Shown here: one piece after another, positions 23,864 to 35,873 of the stretch | Numbering within the stretch: the stretch's first letter is position 1 | Layout: the number at the start of each line of letters is the position of its first letter | Origin: Hymenochaete sp. R1 | Taxonomy: Eukaryota > Basidiomycota > Agaricomycetes > Hymenochaetales > Hymenochaetaceae | Assembly: GCA_019400425.1 (NCBI GenBank) | Contig: JAFREE010000023.1 | Span: 124,001-188,000 of the forward strand | Reading direction: 5' to 3' | Length of the DNA: 64,000 bases | Position numbers and translations under genes: made by a program | Notes under the pieces: generated by a model | The model's input: only the letters and a program-made list of their open reading frames with translations | Told to the model about the DNA's origin: nothing | Databases searched by the model: none

Positions 23864-24548
23864 ATGTGGCTCACTGACGGTCAAAGTATGTATAATATTG
23901 CTCGCTGGAGTTGCGCGTGAAATTTTGACCTCCTAGAACTGCACAGAAATTGGTGTCGCTCTTACGTCCTTTGGCGCCCTCTTCATGCTCCTCGGTGTTA
24001 TTCTCTTCTTCGATGGTAGCCTGCTCGCTCTTGGAAACGTGCGTCTCAGCCTCAAGTCCATCGTGACGAAGCAAGTCAAGCTGACGAAAATTCTGACCAC
24101 TCCAGATTCTGTTCTTATCAGGCATAACACTCATTATCGGCCCGCAAAAGACGTTTTACTTTTTCGCTCGCAAGCAGAAAATCCGCGGCACCGTCCTTTT
24201 CCTCGGCGGCATCGTGCTCGTATTTTTGAAATGGCCATTTGTTGGTGTCATCGTGGAGATGTTTGGGTTCCTCAATCTCTTCGGGTACGTCCAAAAGCCG
24301 TGTTTTTTGCTCGCCTTCGGCGAGTATAGTAGTTTGGACCTCTAAAGCTTATCCACGATACAGTGACTTCTTCCCCGTCATCCTCACTTTTTTACGGCAA
24401 CTACCATTCATCGGAACGCTCTTATCTATGCCATATATTCGCGATGTAATTTACTTATTCTTTTGATTCCAATTTCTTGTCTAACGCTTGTTCTTGCTTC
24501 CGGCAGGTCGCGGACCGTCTTGCAGGATCACGACAGTCCATTGTATGA
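23864..24548 (+). CDS. GOT1: Golgi transport protein Got1
   Basis: Exons 23864..23885, 23947..24038, 24106..24284, 24364..24445 and 24507..24548 give 138 residues, exactly the usual length. MWLTDGQKIGVALTSFG is followed by four hydrophobic segments: FGALFMLLGVILFFDGSLLA, ILFLSGITLIIG, a segment around GTVLFLGGIVLVFLKWPFVG, and FFPVILTFLRQLPFIGTLL. The C-terminus is MPYIRDVADRLAGSRQSIV. Got1/Got1b is a small membrane protein of early Golgi/COPII vesicles that supports ER-to-Golgi transport and vesicle fusion. All segments and the polar FFARKQKIRG loop are present. The 3' end is convergent with the MFS gene. Confidence 0.95.
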
Positions 24549-24747
24549 TACCCTCATTGAAATTATGAGAATGATTTTTCTTTGGGACACAATTGCTTTT
24601 CTGATGAGCGAGAAACCTTCAATCCATAATATTCTCCGAGACTTGCTGCATTTAAACGACAGAACTGTGGGACGTATATTACATCTGGTATTAAAAGAAG
24701 AGATGCGAAAGGGATAACCAGCAGCGACAGCGAATCATGCACTGCTA

Positions 24748-26986
24748 TCAAGGACTTTCAACTAAATCTTCCTTCTCCACCTTCTGCACGCTTGCTCTTT
24801 CACTGCCTTGTTTCTTTTCCCCTCTTATGCTTGCACTCTCACTGCCCTGCTTCAAAACCGACTCCGCTCGTGCGGCATCAATGACACCGTTCTGAGCTAC
24901 CATCTCGCGTACAATCTCCGCATCGTTGTAATTTCGGAAACGGAAGCCCCCGTGTATCGTCTGGTCGATGACAAGACCCCTGACGGCGGCTTTTGATTCA
25001 GAACAAGGAACAAGGTTACAGCATAAGAAAGTACGGACAGAGCGTAAAGCATCATCACAACGTAGCCCGCCATCGGCACGAGATACGACATCCGGGTGCT
25101 TACTGCCTCGGCAAGAGCCCCTTGAGCTGAAGGGAACCATGCACCACCACCGACACCCTTTAAAGCAAGTTTAGCTAGTGCTCCATTATCAATTTGCGGC
25201 GTACCATGACTATGAGACCCGATCCTTTTTTCGTGTGTACGCCCAGGTTCTTCGTGCCGAGCGTGAAAATGCACTTAAGGTTACTTCATGATAAGTGATC
25301 ATTATATGCATTTCTAGTGGCGGTTTAACAACTCACCGGATAGCAAATTGATTCGTAGAAAAACAAAACATAGAGAAATCCCACAGCAGCCCACCGATCA
25401 AGCGTAGCCACGCAGATGCTCGCGATGATGCACATGATGGAGTGGAATGTGAGTAACAAGGCTGGATCGATCCAGTGAAGGATCACAACACCAACGAAAC
25501 GTCCGACAGTGAAGGTTACTTGGCACAAGGAGAACATTGTGGAGGCTTTGGACTGAGAAATCGTGAGACCTGGCTCTTCAGTGAGGAAGAAAACGACGAA
25601 GGAAGCGACGGCTACTTGAGCACCACTATATACAGACAAAAACAGAACCGTTAGAAGCGTTTCTTCGCGAAAGGGTTTACCTCCAACAACTGCTCACACG
25701 TAGCTCATCTGGGCTGCGAAACCAAAAATACAACGATACTGTTTGTAAAACGGCCCGATATCCTCGCCAAGGCCTTTACTACCCATGTCATGGGCGATAG
25801 CCTCTTCTGAAATCTCCGGTAGATAGCAAAAGCTAGTAGAGGGGGAAATCAATAACAAACACGCCAGATGCTTAATATCGTTAATCACTTACAAAAAGAG
25901 TAGATTTAAAATCACTCCAAGCCCTGCGACAGCGAGATAAACCCTGAGTAACATTAATTCAGTCCAAAGTTTGGAAAAGAATTATATCCTGATAAGCTAC
26001 CATTGAACTGTGTCCAGAGTCGTGGCATTCTTTCCAAGAAAGAACCAGCGAGACGCTATCAAAGGACCGGAGAACGAAGCTACTCCTTGGAATCCTTGGC
26101 TGAAATTCAATCGTGCCGCAGCATGCTTTTCTGTTCCTAGCACAGAAATGTAGGAGTTGGCAGCAACCTAATTTAGGATGAATCAGAATATAAGTGGTCA
26201 CCAATCAAAGGGACAAACCTCTAGGGTCGCAAGACCGCAGCCTAAACATCTGCTCAGTTTGGGAGAACTCTTGAACAGAAAGCATACGACTCGCCTATCA
26301 CAAAAGTGCAGCCTACGAAGCCACCATAGGCTTTGAATTTTGCGGAAGGCCAAAAGAAAATGGCACCTACGAATACCGTCAGCTTTTACCCGTAAAAAGG
26401 AGCGATATCTTTTCTAACCCAAGGAATATAACGTCAATCCAAGGTGGATGCCTTTCTGCGAGTATAGTGGAATAATGAAGCATACTGCACAACTCGGGCC
26501 GCGATTGACGGACCTTGTACCCAATTTTGCTCATAAAGAACCCAGCAAATGGGGCCCAGACTAAGTATGCTCCCTTGAGAGGTTTTCAACCCAGTGAATC
26601 CGAGTTCGATCTGACAGATCAACTCACAAAATAGGCCAGCTGGAGCAGGGTTGTTTGAACCTTTGAGATTCCAAAGACAGTTTGGAAGTGAGAGTTCAAT
26701 ACATCAAGAAGCTGGAACAAGACAGGTAAAATGCCTGAGTGAATGAATCCGGTACCAAACTTACACCGTATGCGAAACCCCCTTCAAACCAGCAGGATTA
26801 GTATAAGGACTGCACTGAGAGAGAGAAAACTCACAGGTAAAGAAAAGAGTGGTGACCAAAGCGAAAGCGAACACCCACTGCCGTTGCGTAAGATCAGAAC
26901 CTATCAGAAGATTATCATCCCTTTCACTGAAAGAAAAAAAAAAAAAGAGGATCAACTAACTCACCTCTGATTCCGCCAGTAGTCAT
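24748..26986 (-). CDS. MFS permease of the FHS (L-fucose:H+ symporter, FucP) family
   Basis: A minus-strand gene with about a dozen short introns from ATG 26986 to stop 24748. N-terminus SDLTQRQWVFAFALVTTLFF, then WGFAYG/LLDVLNSHFQTVF (intron between), GISKVQTTLLQLAYF, GAYLVWAPFAGFFMSKIGYK, GIHLGLTLYSL, GGFVGCTFV, CGLATLEVAANSYISVLG and LNFSQGFQGVASFSGPLIAS. These are FucP-family signatures: the WGFxxGLLDVLN helix 1 and the LE-AANxY helix 4 segment. The C-terminal half has VGRFVGVVILHWIDPALLL, FLYVLFFYESICYP and GVGGGAWFPSAQGALAE. Twelve helices are expected. The family imports sugars such as fucose; the substrate here is unknown. The C-terminal tail is charged. The last intron probably uses donor GTCCGT, which keeps the tail in frame. 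A TATAAATA element sits near 27125. Confidence 0.88.
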
Positions 26987-27142
26987 CGTATTTCGTTCAA
27001 CGTATTGCCCACCTTTCGCCTGAGCTGTTCGACGACGTCTTAAAAAGAATCGCCCAAGAAGATCAGATAGCGTCCGAGTCCACAGCGGTTTCCCGAGCGG
27101 TAAATAAGGGGAGCCGCCAATAGGTATTTATACTTTCATAGA

Positions 27143-27349
27143 CTGATTAACTTTAAAACATGTCTGTCAAACCGCATGCCGCCGTATTGGCGACTGAATG
27201 CATTTGAAATGAACGCTTGTCCACGGGATCCAGGACAAATCCCGGAATGACTTGAGAAGTTCCATAACCATCAGTGGAGAGGTCAGCCATACCTTGAGCG
27301 GTCCGGCCTTCGCGAGAAGAGACTTAAGCTCAACGCCAGACTCGCTCAT
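27143..27349 (-). other. Possible small ORF upstream of the MFS gene
   Basis: A minus-strand frame begins MSESGVELKSLLAKAGPLK and is followed by a GTATGG...CAAG candidate intron and a second open stretch (VIPGFVLDPVDKRSFQMHS) ending at 27143. The two parts look protein-like but do not join in frame with the obvious splice pair. It may be a gene remnant. I do not recognise it. Confidence 0.25.
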
Positions 27350-27682
27350 TCACCTTTTCGACTGCGCACATCTTTCTCCAGCGCGAAAATATTAGATAGA
27401 AAGTAATTGCAATCAATCTATTTGCCGAAGAATCGTGCTGAAGCCCTCTGGTTAGTTCGTTCGTTGCCTGCAGTAGGAGCACGAGTGATAGAACGATCGT
27501 GACAGGGGCAGGCGCATAGTTATTTCAAATTTCTTTTTTTTTCTTCCCTTGAGTTTCCAGTCGAACCTCGGGAGATGATGGTGGAAGATGGAAGGAGAGG
27601 TTTGTTGTGGTCTGTTTGAGCGTACTTGGGCCCCGCGTCTTTCGTTGAATAAAAAAATGAAATTTCTTCTGTTGTCATCGTC

Positions 27683-28764
27683 ATGACCGCAGTCTCACCC
27701 TTTACTGCATTTCTTGCTGTCAGTGAGTTTCCCGTAGGTGGTCTTTCGAGAAACTCGTAAATCTGAGTATTCCCTAAGGAAAACTATGCCGAATTCAAGA
27801 GTCTCGCGAACTCCGACGTCGGGAGGCGGGATGCAAAGCTCAAAATGATCGGAAAATTTTGGGCTTTGCCGTCCACGGAGAAGACGCGCCTCGTACAACT
27901 TTCGGAAGACCCTGAAGGCAAACAAATACTAGCTGCTGCCCAAAATGATATGGATAATTTCCCAAATGGCGCACTTGACATTATGGTCGAATTCCCTGTC
28001 TTGTCTGAGCCCAACGTGGCGGGGATTGTAGTTCGCACAGACTACTCGAACGATGATGCCTGGTCGCGATTTTGTGACACGCTATTGAGCGCGGAAGCGG
28101 AAGTCACGGCGCTCGTGGACGACGAAAGTGAAGAAATCGACTCAGAAGGTGTCACCGCTTCAGGATCTCATCAACAAACAGAGATAGAAACCGACGAAGA
28201 CTCTGACTCGGATAAAGAATCGACAGAAAGCGATGTGTCTTCATTCGCATTGATATCCGCACAACCATCCTCGCCTTTCCGTGCCCGTTTGTCAGGCATA
28301 TCGAATATTGCCGCTTTGCGTCTCTTCAATGACGTTTCAGTCTTAAAGGCTCCGCTGCCTCCGGCAGGATCGAAGTCACTACACACGAAACACCGTCTCA
28401 CTGGTATTGATGGATTGGTTGAGGTCTATACTGGCCCGATGCTTTGGATATTTGACTCAGGATCCGTTGTCGATGGGGCAGCGAGAGTAGTGAGTCAGCG
28501 CACAGAATCGATAGCAGCTGCAACGTGAGTTCATCAGAGTTTGCGTTGTATTTTCCAAGTACTTAATTTTGGTCTGCTAGTGCTGACAGTTGGCGTGCAC
28601 GGGCTTCATTTCTACCCGAGCTCCAATTAAATGTTGCTAACGGCGCAATGAAGATCGATTTTGGTGGCTTGGATCGATGGGCTCAAACAGAACGTCAACG
28701 AAATATATCGGAGGTAGACGACACTACTGAACAGTCAAATCAAGCAATTATCGGAGGGTGTTGA
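27683..28764 (+). CDS. Acidic protein of unknown function
   Basis: Exons 27683..27718, 27779..28524 and 28581..28764 give 321 residues. MTAVSPFTAFLAENYAEFKS starts the protein; a mixed helical region follows (KMIGKFWALPSTEKTRLVQL). A long Asp/Glu/Ser tract runs at about residues 120-160 (VDDESEEIDSEG, TDEDSDSDKESTESD). The C-terminal part (RLTGIDGLVEVYTGPMLWIF, RARASFLPELQLNVANGAMK) looks folded. There is no signal peptide or membrane helix. I do not recognise the family. Introns are 50-60 nt with canonical ends, and the frame is clean throughout, which supports a real gene. Confidence 0.65.
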
Positions 28765-29108
28765 CCACCACAGGTGGTAGCTTCGACGTAGATGTTGTAC
28801 GATATGTTTGTGGCTTCGTTCGAATCACTTCGCGGTTTATCTGATCTGTATCGGCTCCGAGAATCCGTTTATTTCTGCCTTCTTAAGATGGCCGTATCTG
28901 AGTCACCTTCTAGACCCGGATCATTCAGGAATGGTCTTCGAATTTACTCATGGTCACCTATCCCGGCCGTGAATTTACCATAGTATGCAATGTCAGCTTG
29001 TGGCAACTTTCAAAACTGGAGGGCGCCGACCTACCTATATAACATGGTAATCATACAAGACGATTCTGCACCCTGTCCGCAAGTCCCATCTCCAGAACGA
29101 ATCGCACC

Positions 29109-30647
29109 ATGTCTCCCACATCTATTGCAATCATCGGTGGTGGCATTAGTGGACCCGTCTTAGCCATGCTTTTGAAAGGTAGAGGGTATGATCCAGTTAT
29201 CTACGAGCGTTTAGAGAGCTTCTCTACGGCCGGATTAAGTCTAGCGTAAGTCGGAATCTCCCTTGCAGACGATTAACACATATTTAGTGGTCCTTCGTTT
29301 ATTTATAGACTCCAGCCTAATGGCCTCAAGGTCCTCAAACTCATCCCGGGCTTACTAGAAAAGATTCCTGGACAAAGCATTACTCACTCTGGTGTATACT
29401 CCACACTCACGGACCGCGCTCTTATTCTACACGATGGGCCGACTCAAGCTGGTGAAAAATATAGCATTGGCGATGGCCCTAGAATTGGAATATTTGGCGT
29501 ACAGAGGGAAGCTCTTCAAAGGGCACTTATCGAAGGAGCAGCGGAGCGAGGTGTACCTATCCACTGGGGCTTTCATCTTGATCGACTCACGCAATTGGAA
29601 AATAGTGTGCAACTGCACTTCGCGAATGGCCAGACCGCCGAAGCTAGCTTCGTCGTTGGATGTGATGGCTTGCACAGTAACACACGATCGGAGTTGTTCG
29701 GCGAAGTCAAGCCTGACTACACTGGATTAGTTCAGGTAAGAAAGATTCAATAAGGATCGACTGATACATGGAACTTCTAAGACGTGATCTGTAGACCGGC
29801 GGAATGTCGCCGAGGCCGGATTACCTCGAAGGGCGTAATACCTTTTGCAACTTCGTCGGCAATGGTACACATATGGTTGCATATCCCATCTCACTTACGC
29901 ATTACTCATGGGCGTGAGTCCACGGTCCCATGGGCATTGGTGTGATGCTGAAGTTTTATCATTGCAGGATCACGAAGCGCGAGGAAGAGCATAAAGAATC
30001 ATGGCGGGCTATCGATGAAGAAAAGAAAGAAGCCTTCAAGAACGGTCCCCTCTCCGCTTGGGGTTGTGGCGCAGGAGATCTGGTTCATAGCACAGTGAAA
30101 GTTATAAAAGTAAGCAAATAGGCTCGAGGTAAAACACTGTACTCAGGATTGCATTGTTAAGTATGGCCTATACGATCGACCAGAACTCGAGAAATGGTTC
30201 AAGGACCGTGTCGTCTTACTCGGAGACGCAGCACACCCCACAACGCCAGTGAGCCGCTTTGAACTTTTAAAAAAATCAGCAAAGACATCTTGTTATCTAA
30301 CCATATTCTCTACCAAGCACCTTGGTCAAGGCGCGAACCAAGCCTTCGAAGACGTATACCATCTCATCCTCGCTATCACCACTCATCACGCTGATCCCAC
30401 TTCGTCGCCCTCGACCTCCGACCTGACGATGGCATTCGCCGAATACGAAAGTATCCGACTCCAACGAACGAGTGAATTAGTCCGGCGTGCGCGAAAGCGG
30501 GGAGAGCAGCGCGCCGAGAGCGTCTCGGGGGAGGACGCCGTGCGTCAGCGTGAGGAGCTGTGGACCGAGGAGTATAGTCTAAAGAACTATCTGAGGGATA
30601 TGGAAATGATTGCCAAAAACCCATATGAGGCGACAAGTAGGATTTGA
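29109..30647 (+). CDS. FAD-dependent monooxygenase (salicylate hydroxylase-like, PHBH fold)
   Basis: A multi-exon gene from ATG 29109 to TGA 30647. The N-terminal Rossmann motif is IAIIGGGISGPVLAMLL (GxGxxG), followed by GYDPVIYERLE. After the first intron comes LQPNGLKVLKLIPGL. The DG motif is VVGCDGLHSNTRSEL. The GD motif is VVLLGDAAHPTTPHLGQGAN, split by an intron after TTP, and is followed by AFEDVYHLILA. These three motifs bind FAD and NAD(P)H in class A flavoprotein hydroxylases, which hydroxylate small aromatic or terpenoid substrates. There is no membrane anchor. The C-terminus (LVRRARKRGEQ ... YLRDMEMIAKNPYEATSRI) is typical of fungal members. Substrate unknown; there is no neighbouring biosynthetic core enzyme to suggest a pathway. 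Confidence 0.92.
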
Positions 30648-30768
30648 TATAAATTTGATAGTAATTTGATCTTTTCGTACTGATAACTAGAGACCCCGTC
30701 CTAAGTCTTATGGTTTTAACATGATTATGCTGTTAATACATACTAGCTCTTTGTACGAGTCTGATACA

Positions 30769-30839
30769 GCATTAATGGGGTAGTGGTAACCTGGGTCGTT
30801 GCCATCGACCCGCCGGGGGTTCGATTCCCTCTTAATGCA
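30769..30839 (+). tRNA. tRNA-Gly (anticodon GCC)
   Basis: A 71-nt cloverleaf. The acceptor stem is GCATTAA with TTAATGC plus discriminator A. The D arm contains GGGTAGTGGTAACC (A box). The anticodon stem GGTCG/CGACC closes the loop TTGCCAT, with GCC as anticodon. The T arm has GGTTCGATTCC (B box). There is no intron. A T run about 20 nt downstream (near 30860) could end Pol III transcription. Confidence 0.95.
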
Positions 30840-31094
30840 AACCGTGAGGGAACTGTCTCGTTTTCCTGCTTGCATTAATATTCCTTTTGTTTATATTTTC
30901 ATCAAGGTGTAGGGGAATAGAATCCTGAGGTCCTGTAACGGTGCATAGATTCCAAGATCGAGAGTTCAATTATTTCCTAGATAATAATTTTTTTCGACAT
31001 TATTGTCTACACGGACAAATTGCGGTACCAGTCCTTCGTGTATCTAATGTGAGTGCAAATGGTATAAAATAGAAGTGTTTATGCAGGTAGATAA

Positions 31095-32645
31095 TCAGGT
31101 CTTTTGGTCAGGCCGTCCATCGGCGTCGTCATCAATCTGCGCAAATGCGTCGTCCTGCAAGTCAGATATTTTGAGTTCATTAGCAAAGAATCGAGTCCAT
31201 TTCATTCCGTACCTCCGAGCGGGTGCCTTCGTCTTCCCGAGATTTCCTCTTTCGATCACGTTCCTCGTCCCTCCGCACAATCTGTAAGGCTCGCTTTGCA
31301 CTGCGGCCTGCTTCGGTATCTCCTTGATCCCACTCGAGCCCATAGTCCCACGCAACACGCTTGATGGCCCGACGAAAGCCTTTCGCCTCCTCGATGAGCT
31401 CGTTGTAACGGTCTATGTCAAATCCACGTTCTGCATATAGCTTCTGCTGCCGTCGAGACGTCGTTTCGGTTAGAACGGAGCGATAGCTAACCTCTCGGTT
31501 GTGCCAGAGAAACCAGACGTAAGAACCAATGACCATCCCGAAACCCTTGAGTAACGGAGTAACGAAAAGATAAGAGGCTACTCAAACGTCCGTCTCTCGG
31601 ATGGCACTCACCGTCAAATATGTCACAGGCTCCATAAAGTCCCAACCCAAATCCGTCCCTACTCGGCGATAAAGGATCAGCGAAGAAAAGCGAGGACAGC
31701 CAACATAACTCACGGAACGTAAGGAATCCAACCGTAACCCACCACGAAGCCATGATGCCGGCTCCTGCAAAAGCTATCCTATTGGTTCCTCTCCGTGCCA
31801 ATTTGTCGCAATCGTCCTTCAAGATTGTCAAAGCTTCGATGCGTCGTGTTTTCTCGTGCAAGGTCGCGCGCAGGAAGCGAGTGCGCTCTTCAAAGCTGGG
31901 GACATTCACGCGCACATGTCTATCTCCTATTGTAATGTAGAACTTCCCTATACGGGCGGCTTCGCGAAGGAATTCACCGATACCTGTCGCTGGACTCCAT
32001 CGCTTCTTAGAGGGAAGCATTGTTTGAAAGTGGATTGGTGGGCCATCAAGAGGATTTGAGGTTTTAGTATCTTCACTCGACGAGCTTGCTTGGGGGGCTT
32101 CGGCTCGAATGAGGTTGGCAATATAGCTGAGGGGTTGTCCTGAGTGGAGGAGGAATATGACACTTTGAGGACCTCCATTGCGCGAGCCCGTGTCTTCGAA
32201 ATTCTCAAATTCTCTTTGACCTCCTTCGACGGCATCCTCCCATGTATCATGTTCCTCTGAGGGTTTGACAAGGTGCGGAGGATCTACCGAGTCAAGATCT
32301 TCATCAGGATCGAGGGGCGAGGAGCCTTCCGTCGGCGGAGACAGAGGCAGCATTAACTTGTACAATGACGACTTTGTGAATGCCAAGAACCCTTGAACGA
32401 TGTTCATCAGTCGGATAAACACAATTCTGCGATTCAAGGATAAATGAACCTTCATCGTTATTGCCGTCCCCGGAGCGGGTCGATGGCGGAGGGATCGAGC
32501 TGCTTGGAGCTGTATTTTTGTATCCTGGGTCTGGAGTCGCGGAGTACGCACGAATGAAGCAAAAGACCGCAGTTCTGGACACGCTATGATGCTGACTAGT
32601 ATTTCTACTTACACTGCAAGAAGTCCGAAAAGCTCGATGGAACAT
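31095..32645 (-). CDS. MCU: Mitochondrial calcium uniporter pore subunit
   Basis: Exons 32645..32450, 32391..31714, 31661..31612, 31545..31213 and 31154..31095 give 438 residues. The N-terminus is rich in Arg/Ser with no acidic residues (MFHRAFRTSCSVSRNTS), a matrix targeting signal, perhaps cleaved near RAYSATP. The matrix domain includes LYKLMLPLSPP, VIFLLHSGQPLSYIANLI and IGDRHVRVNVPSFEERTRFL. Coiled coil 1 follows (LHEKTRRIEALTILKDDCDK). TM1 is near FAGAGIMASWWVTVGFLTFL. The pore signature is GWDFMEPVTYL at about 31650..31618, the DIME motif whose Asp and Glu form the Ca2+ selectivity filter. TM2 is GFGMVIGSYVWFLWHNREVS. The tail is charged. The protein conducts Ca2+ across the inner membrane. 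The start is the first ATG of an uninterrupted frame. Confidence 0.95.
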
Positions 32646-33213
32646 TGGATGCTTAAAGTTGAGAAGGAAGATAAAGATTCAAAAGAAGTCGAGAAGCCAT
32701 GGCTCGCTCACCGTTTTGTTGAATGATGTCATTGCTTTATTTGGACTGATCTGCGCTCAAAAGGGTCCGGATACGACTTATGGATGGACGGCGTACGAAA
32801 GTAATTTTTATTACGTAACAAAAATCACGACTCGTTTTACTCGCTCTCTTCCCGACTTTACAACTAACCACTATCTTTGCTTCACTTCACTTTGACAACT
32901 CACAATCATATTTGAATATACAACAGAGTAACAGCACACGTCCATGTGAAGGTAGGCATACATAGATAACCCTAAACAGAAAAACGTGTCCTGTTCATGG
33001 GATGCAAAAGGGCAGAGGATTCCCAGGAATTCGAAACAACACGAATGAAAGGGTAAATGGGAGGGTAGCCAAGAAAATGTTCATTGTGGCGAGGGAAGGG
33101 GTATGCTTCTCCCTTGGAAAAAGTCTATTACGAGTTTGGCTCTGCTTCCACTTCGACTCTAAATATCACAGGGTACTAAAGTCCACCACTGAATGCCTTT
33201 CTACATTTTTTTC
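32646..33213. other. Intergenic region
   Basis: Upstream region of MCU (minus) and downstream region of the Zn2Cys6 gene (minus). No coding sequence is recognised. Confidence 0.5.
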
Positions 33214-33576
33214 TCAAAAAACAAACGGACAGAACGTGGCTGAATCGCCCCGTTCTTCCTGTGACTTTTTACGTCTCAGCACTGTCAAGCGCTGGTGAGT
33301 GGCTTTTTATTTTCCGCAAGATTAGGCTTACTTACACTGGCTTGTATACGCATTCCAACTTACGTTGGGCGCAGTTTGTACAGATAGAACGTCCGTCGCA
33401 CTTGAGCTTCCGCCCTACAATGCAATTGGATTGAATGAGATGCTAGTTTGCGATCGTTCGAGGGGTAAGACCTACCTCTACAAAAAGTACACGCCATAGG
33501 CGTTCTTTTGGGTACTCTGTAGGCGTCTTGGTTGGTACTATCTGTAGCGGTGGTGTATCCCAAAGCGTTGTTGGCA
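33214..33576 (-). CDS. Small Zn(II)2Cys6 binuclear-cluster protein; 5' end unresolved
   Basis: Three exons: an upstream exon ending at 33476, then 33414..33336 and 33274..33214. Together they read MACTFCRG, RKLKCDGRSICTNCAQRK, LECVYKP, then a short basic tail RKKSQEERGDSATFCPFVF. The six cysteines have the fungal CxxCRxRKxKCDxxxxxCxxCxxxxxxCxY spacing, so the zinc cluster is complete. In the family this domain binds CGG half-sites as a transcription factor. No middle-homology domain follows; short Zn2Cys6 proteins of this size are common in basidiomycetes. Upstream, the frame NDPQSANNALGYTTATDSTN runs back to a TGA without an ATG, so at least one more 5' exon is expected and the start is not placed. 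Confidence 0.7.
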
Positions 33577-35873
33577 GACTGTGGATCATTGCCTCAGATG
33601 GGGTTCATCAAGAAGAAAAAATACGGCTACGAACCATAATGTCCTTAACAGAATCTGTTATACTCCGAGAAGAGGATGAGGCGAAAAGGCGGAAACGGGA
33701 TCGTAATCGAGTGCTTAGATTCGAGTCTGCGAACGGGAGGTTTTTATACCTTTATCTATTCGTAAGGGGTTTTACCACAAGTATGGAAGAGTCTCAAGCG
33801 CCGCCACCTTTGCAGAAGAACTTCCACGAACGGCTTTTAATTGGTTTCTTTGGTGACAATCTCGGCCAGGGTTTGACTGGCAAAGTTCACAAGTGACTCC
33901 ACAAAGCATCGTCGGAGCTGCTGTTCGTAGTGCAGACTGGCGTGCCCTAAAACGTGGTGGACACAGACGGTATTATTTTATATTCAGATTTCATCTCAAG
34001 AAGTATCGGGGGCGGATGGAGAAAGGGAAGAATGAGGACGGACGACTTGCACTCAACGGCCTTTGAGTGCACGAACCACCCCCGTTCCGGTCATTTGCTT
34101 TTCATGTTCAATATTTTTTCTACATCGGAGGATATGCCGTCTTTCTCATCACGTTTTCCGAATTTACAGGAAACCCGCTTTGGGTCGCACAGTTTCCATG
34201 CAAGAAAGATGACAATTTGCTTCCGCTACAAGTAATGTATTTCATTTGAACACTTGTTCGCTTTGGGGACCGTCTTACAACCGCTGCCACATAACTGCAG
34301 AGTGACTGGGAATCGTGCAAATTTTGAGGTTCTGATGAATCGCACTTTCATATCCTTCGGCGAAGATGGGCGGTGTCAATACGTACGAACCATCGAGAAC
34401 GGGCTATTTCATTTCCCATTCTTCGACCCTCTGTGTCATCCGCGTTCACCGACGAGAGAGCGACTTCTGGGAAAGCACGACTCGTTGCTTCTCCGACCAC
34501 GGCGAGTATTTATTCAGTCCACTTCGTTCCTGAAGCTCTCGAACGCGGTCCACGCCCTAATCCTTATCCTGGTAAATCGTTTTGCAAGAAGTGCTTGATG
34601 TATTCTACTGCGCAGCGTGTTAGACCTTGCGAAGTGAATCACGCAAAGATTAGCAACGCATACCTGGCTCCCGACCCTGGACCATGGTCAAATTCACACC
34701 CCCTTAACATTCAATCAGGATTTGTACCTCATGTACATCAGCCTATGTGGCTCCTCGCCGATTGCACCGCAGCCCGTCTCCGATGGCCTAATATGCTTGC
34801 AATTCGATGCCACATTCATTCCAATATATTATCTCGGATGTATTCGGGCGTCTTCGATCAGCACAATTCTTTCAGGCCATCAGGATACTTCCTCGGATTG
34901 AAAGGGAGCCGTACACTCCCGTGTATTGGTTCGCTGCCAGTTATTTACTATGCTTCGTAAGACGACGAATTGTGAAAGGCCGTGGGCTTGGGGGAAATCA
35001 GTCATCCGCCGTCTAATAATGCCACCCACTTAATGCCGCGAACATTGCGGACTACCATGCCTTCGCTACCTATCCGTCCATTCACAGAGTCCGAGTAAAA
35101 GCTGCTTGAATGGGTCGAAGGTGAAGGGGCGGATTTCCAAAATCTGGTATTTGTGACATGTTTATATTTCCCGTGAACGCACACTGTGGACGGAATCCGG
35201 AAGTTGGTGCACATGGTGCAGCTACTCTTACGTTGATTATGCCGCCTGGACCAAAGTATTTAGGTCTGGCTCATTTTGGACATTCCCAGTTTTGCCTTCT
35301 CATGGCGAATTAAGGTGTTTAATAAGTATGCCCCTTCTGTTCCACGGACTTGTCCGTGTCGAATGGCGAGCACATGCCTTACGTCCTTTATCTGTTGCCA
35401 GTCTTTCTAATGCGCTTGCACTCTCCTATCATATACTCCCTAGGAACGGAGAGGTGCGAACGCGAAGCAGAATTCATGTGCAACTAACGTAAACGGCTGC
35501 ACTACAAGACCTAAAGGTCTTCCTTTCTCCCGCACTTCCTTGCTACCAGCATTAAGTCGGCACACACACGCACGCATACACATAAAAAATGATTCAAATT
35601 AGGCAAGAAATCCATTTATATAACATGGGAAATCTTTGCACCAGTATAGAGGACACTTGCAGAGAATTTGCAGAGATACGCACATGAGGCTGAATTTGAA
35701 AAAAGAAAGAAAATCAAGGAAAGTAATAACTTAGCACAAAGCAAGATCGAAGAGGTATCCGTTAGGCGAAGGTAGCAGCGGCAGCGGCATAGAAACGTTG
35801 CATAGAAGGTATAGCATGTCAAAATCAAGACTGAATGAATGATAAGCAAGAGATAGGGTTTTGTATCAATGAA
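33577..35873. other. Region without a supported gene
   Basis: Probably includes the 5' exon(s) and promoter of the Zn2Cys6 gene. The plus-strand open frames at 34254-35016 (one of 195 codons) overlap in different frames and show no motif. I see no transposon ends or RNA gene. Confidence 0.45.

Noticed and set aside
34254..35016. Overlapping plus-strand frames up to 195 codons
   Set aside because: Three frames are open in turn, there is no motif, and there are no matching splice sites; treated as chance.
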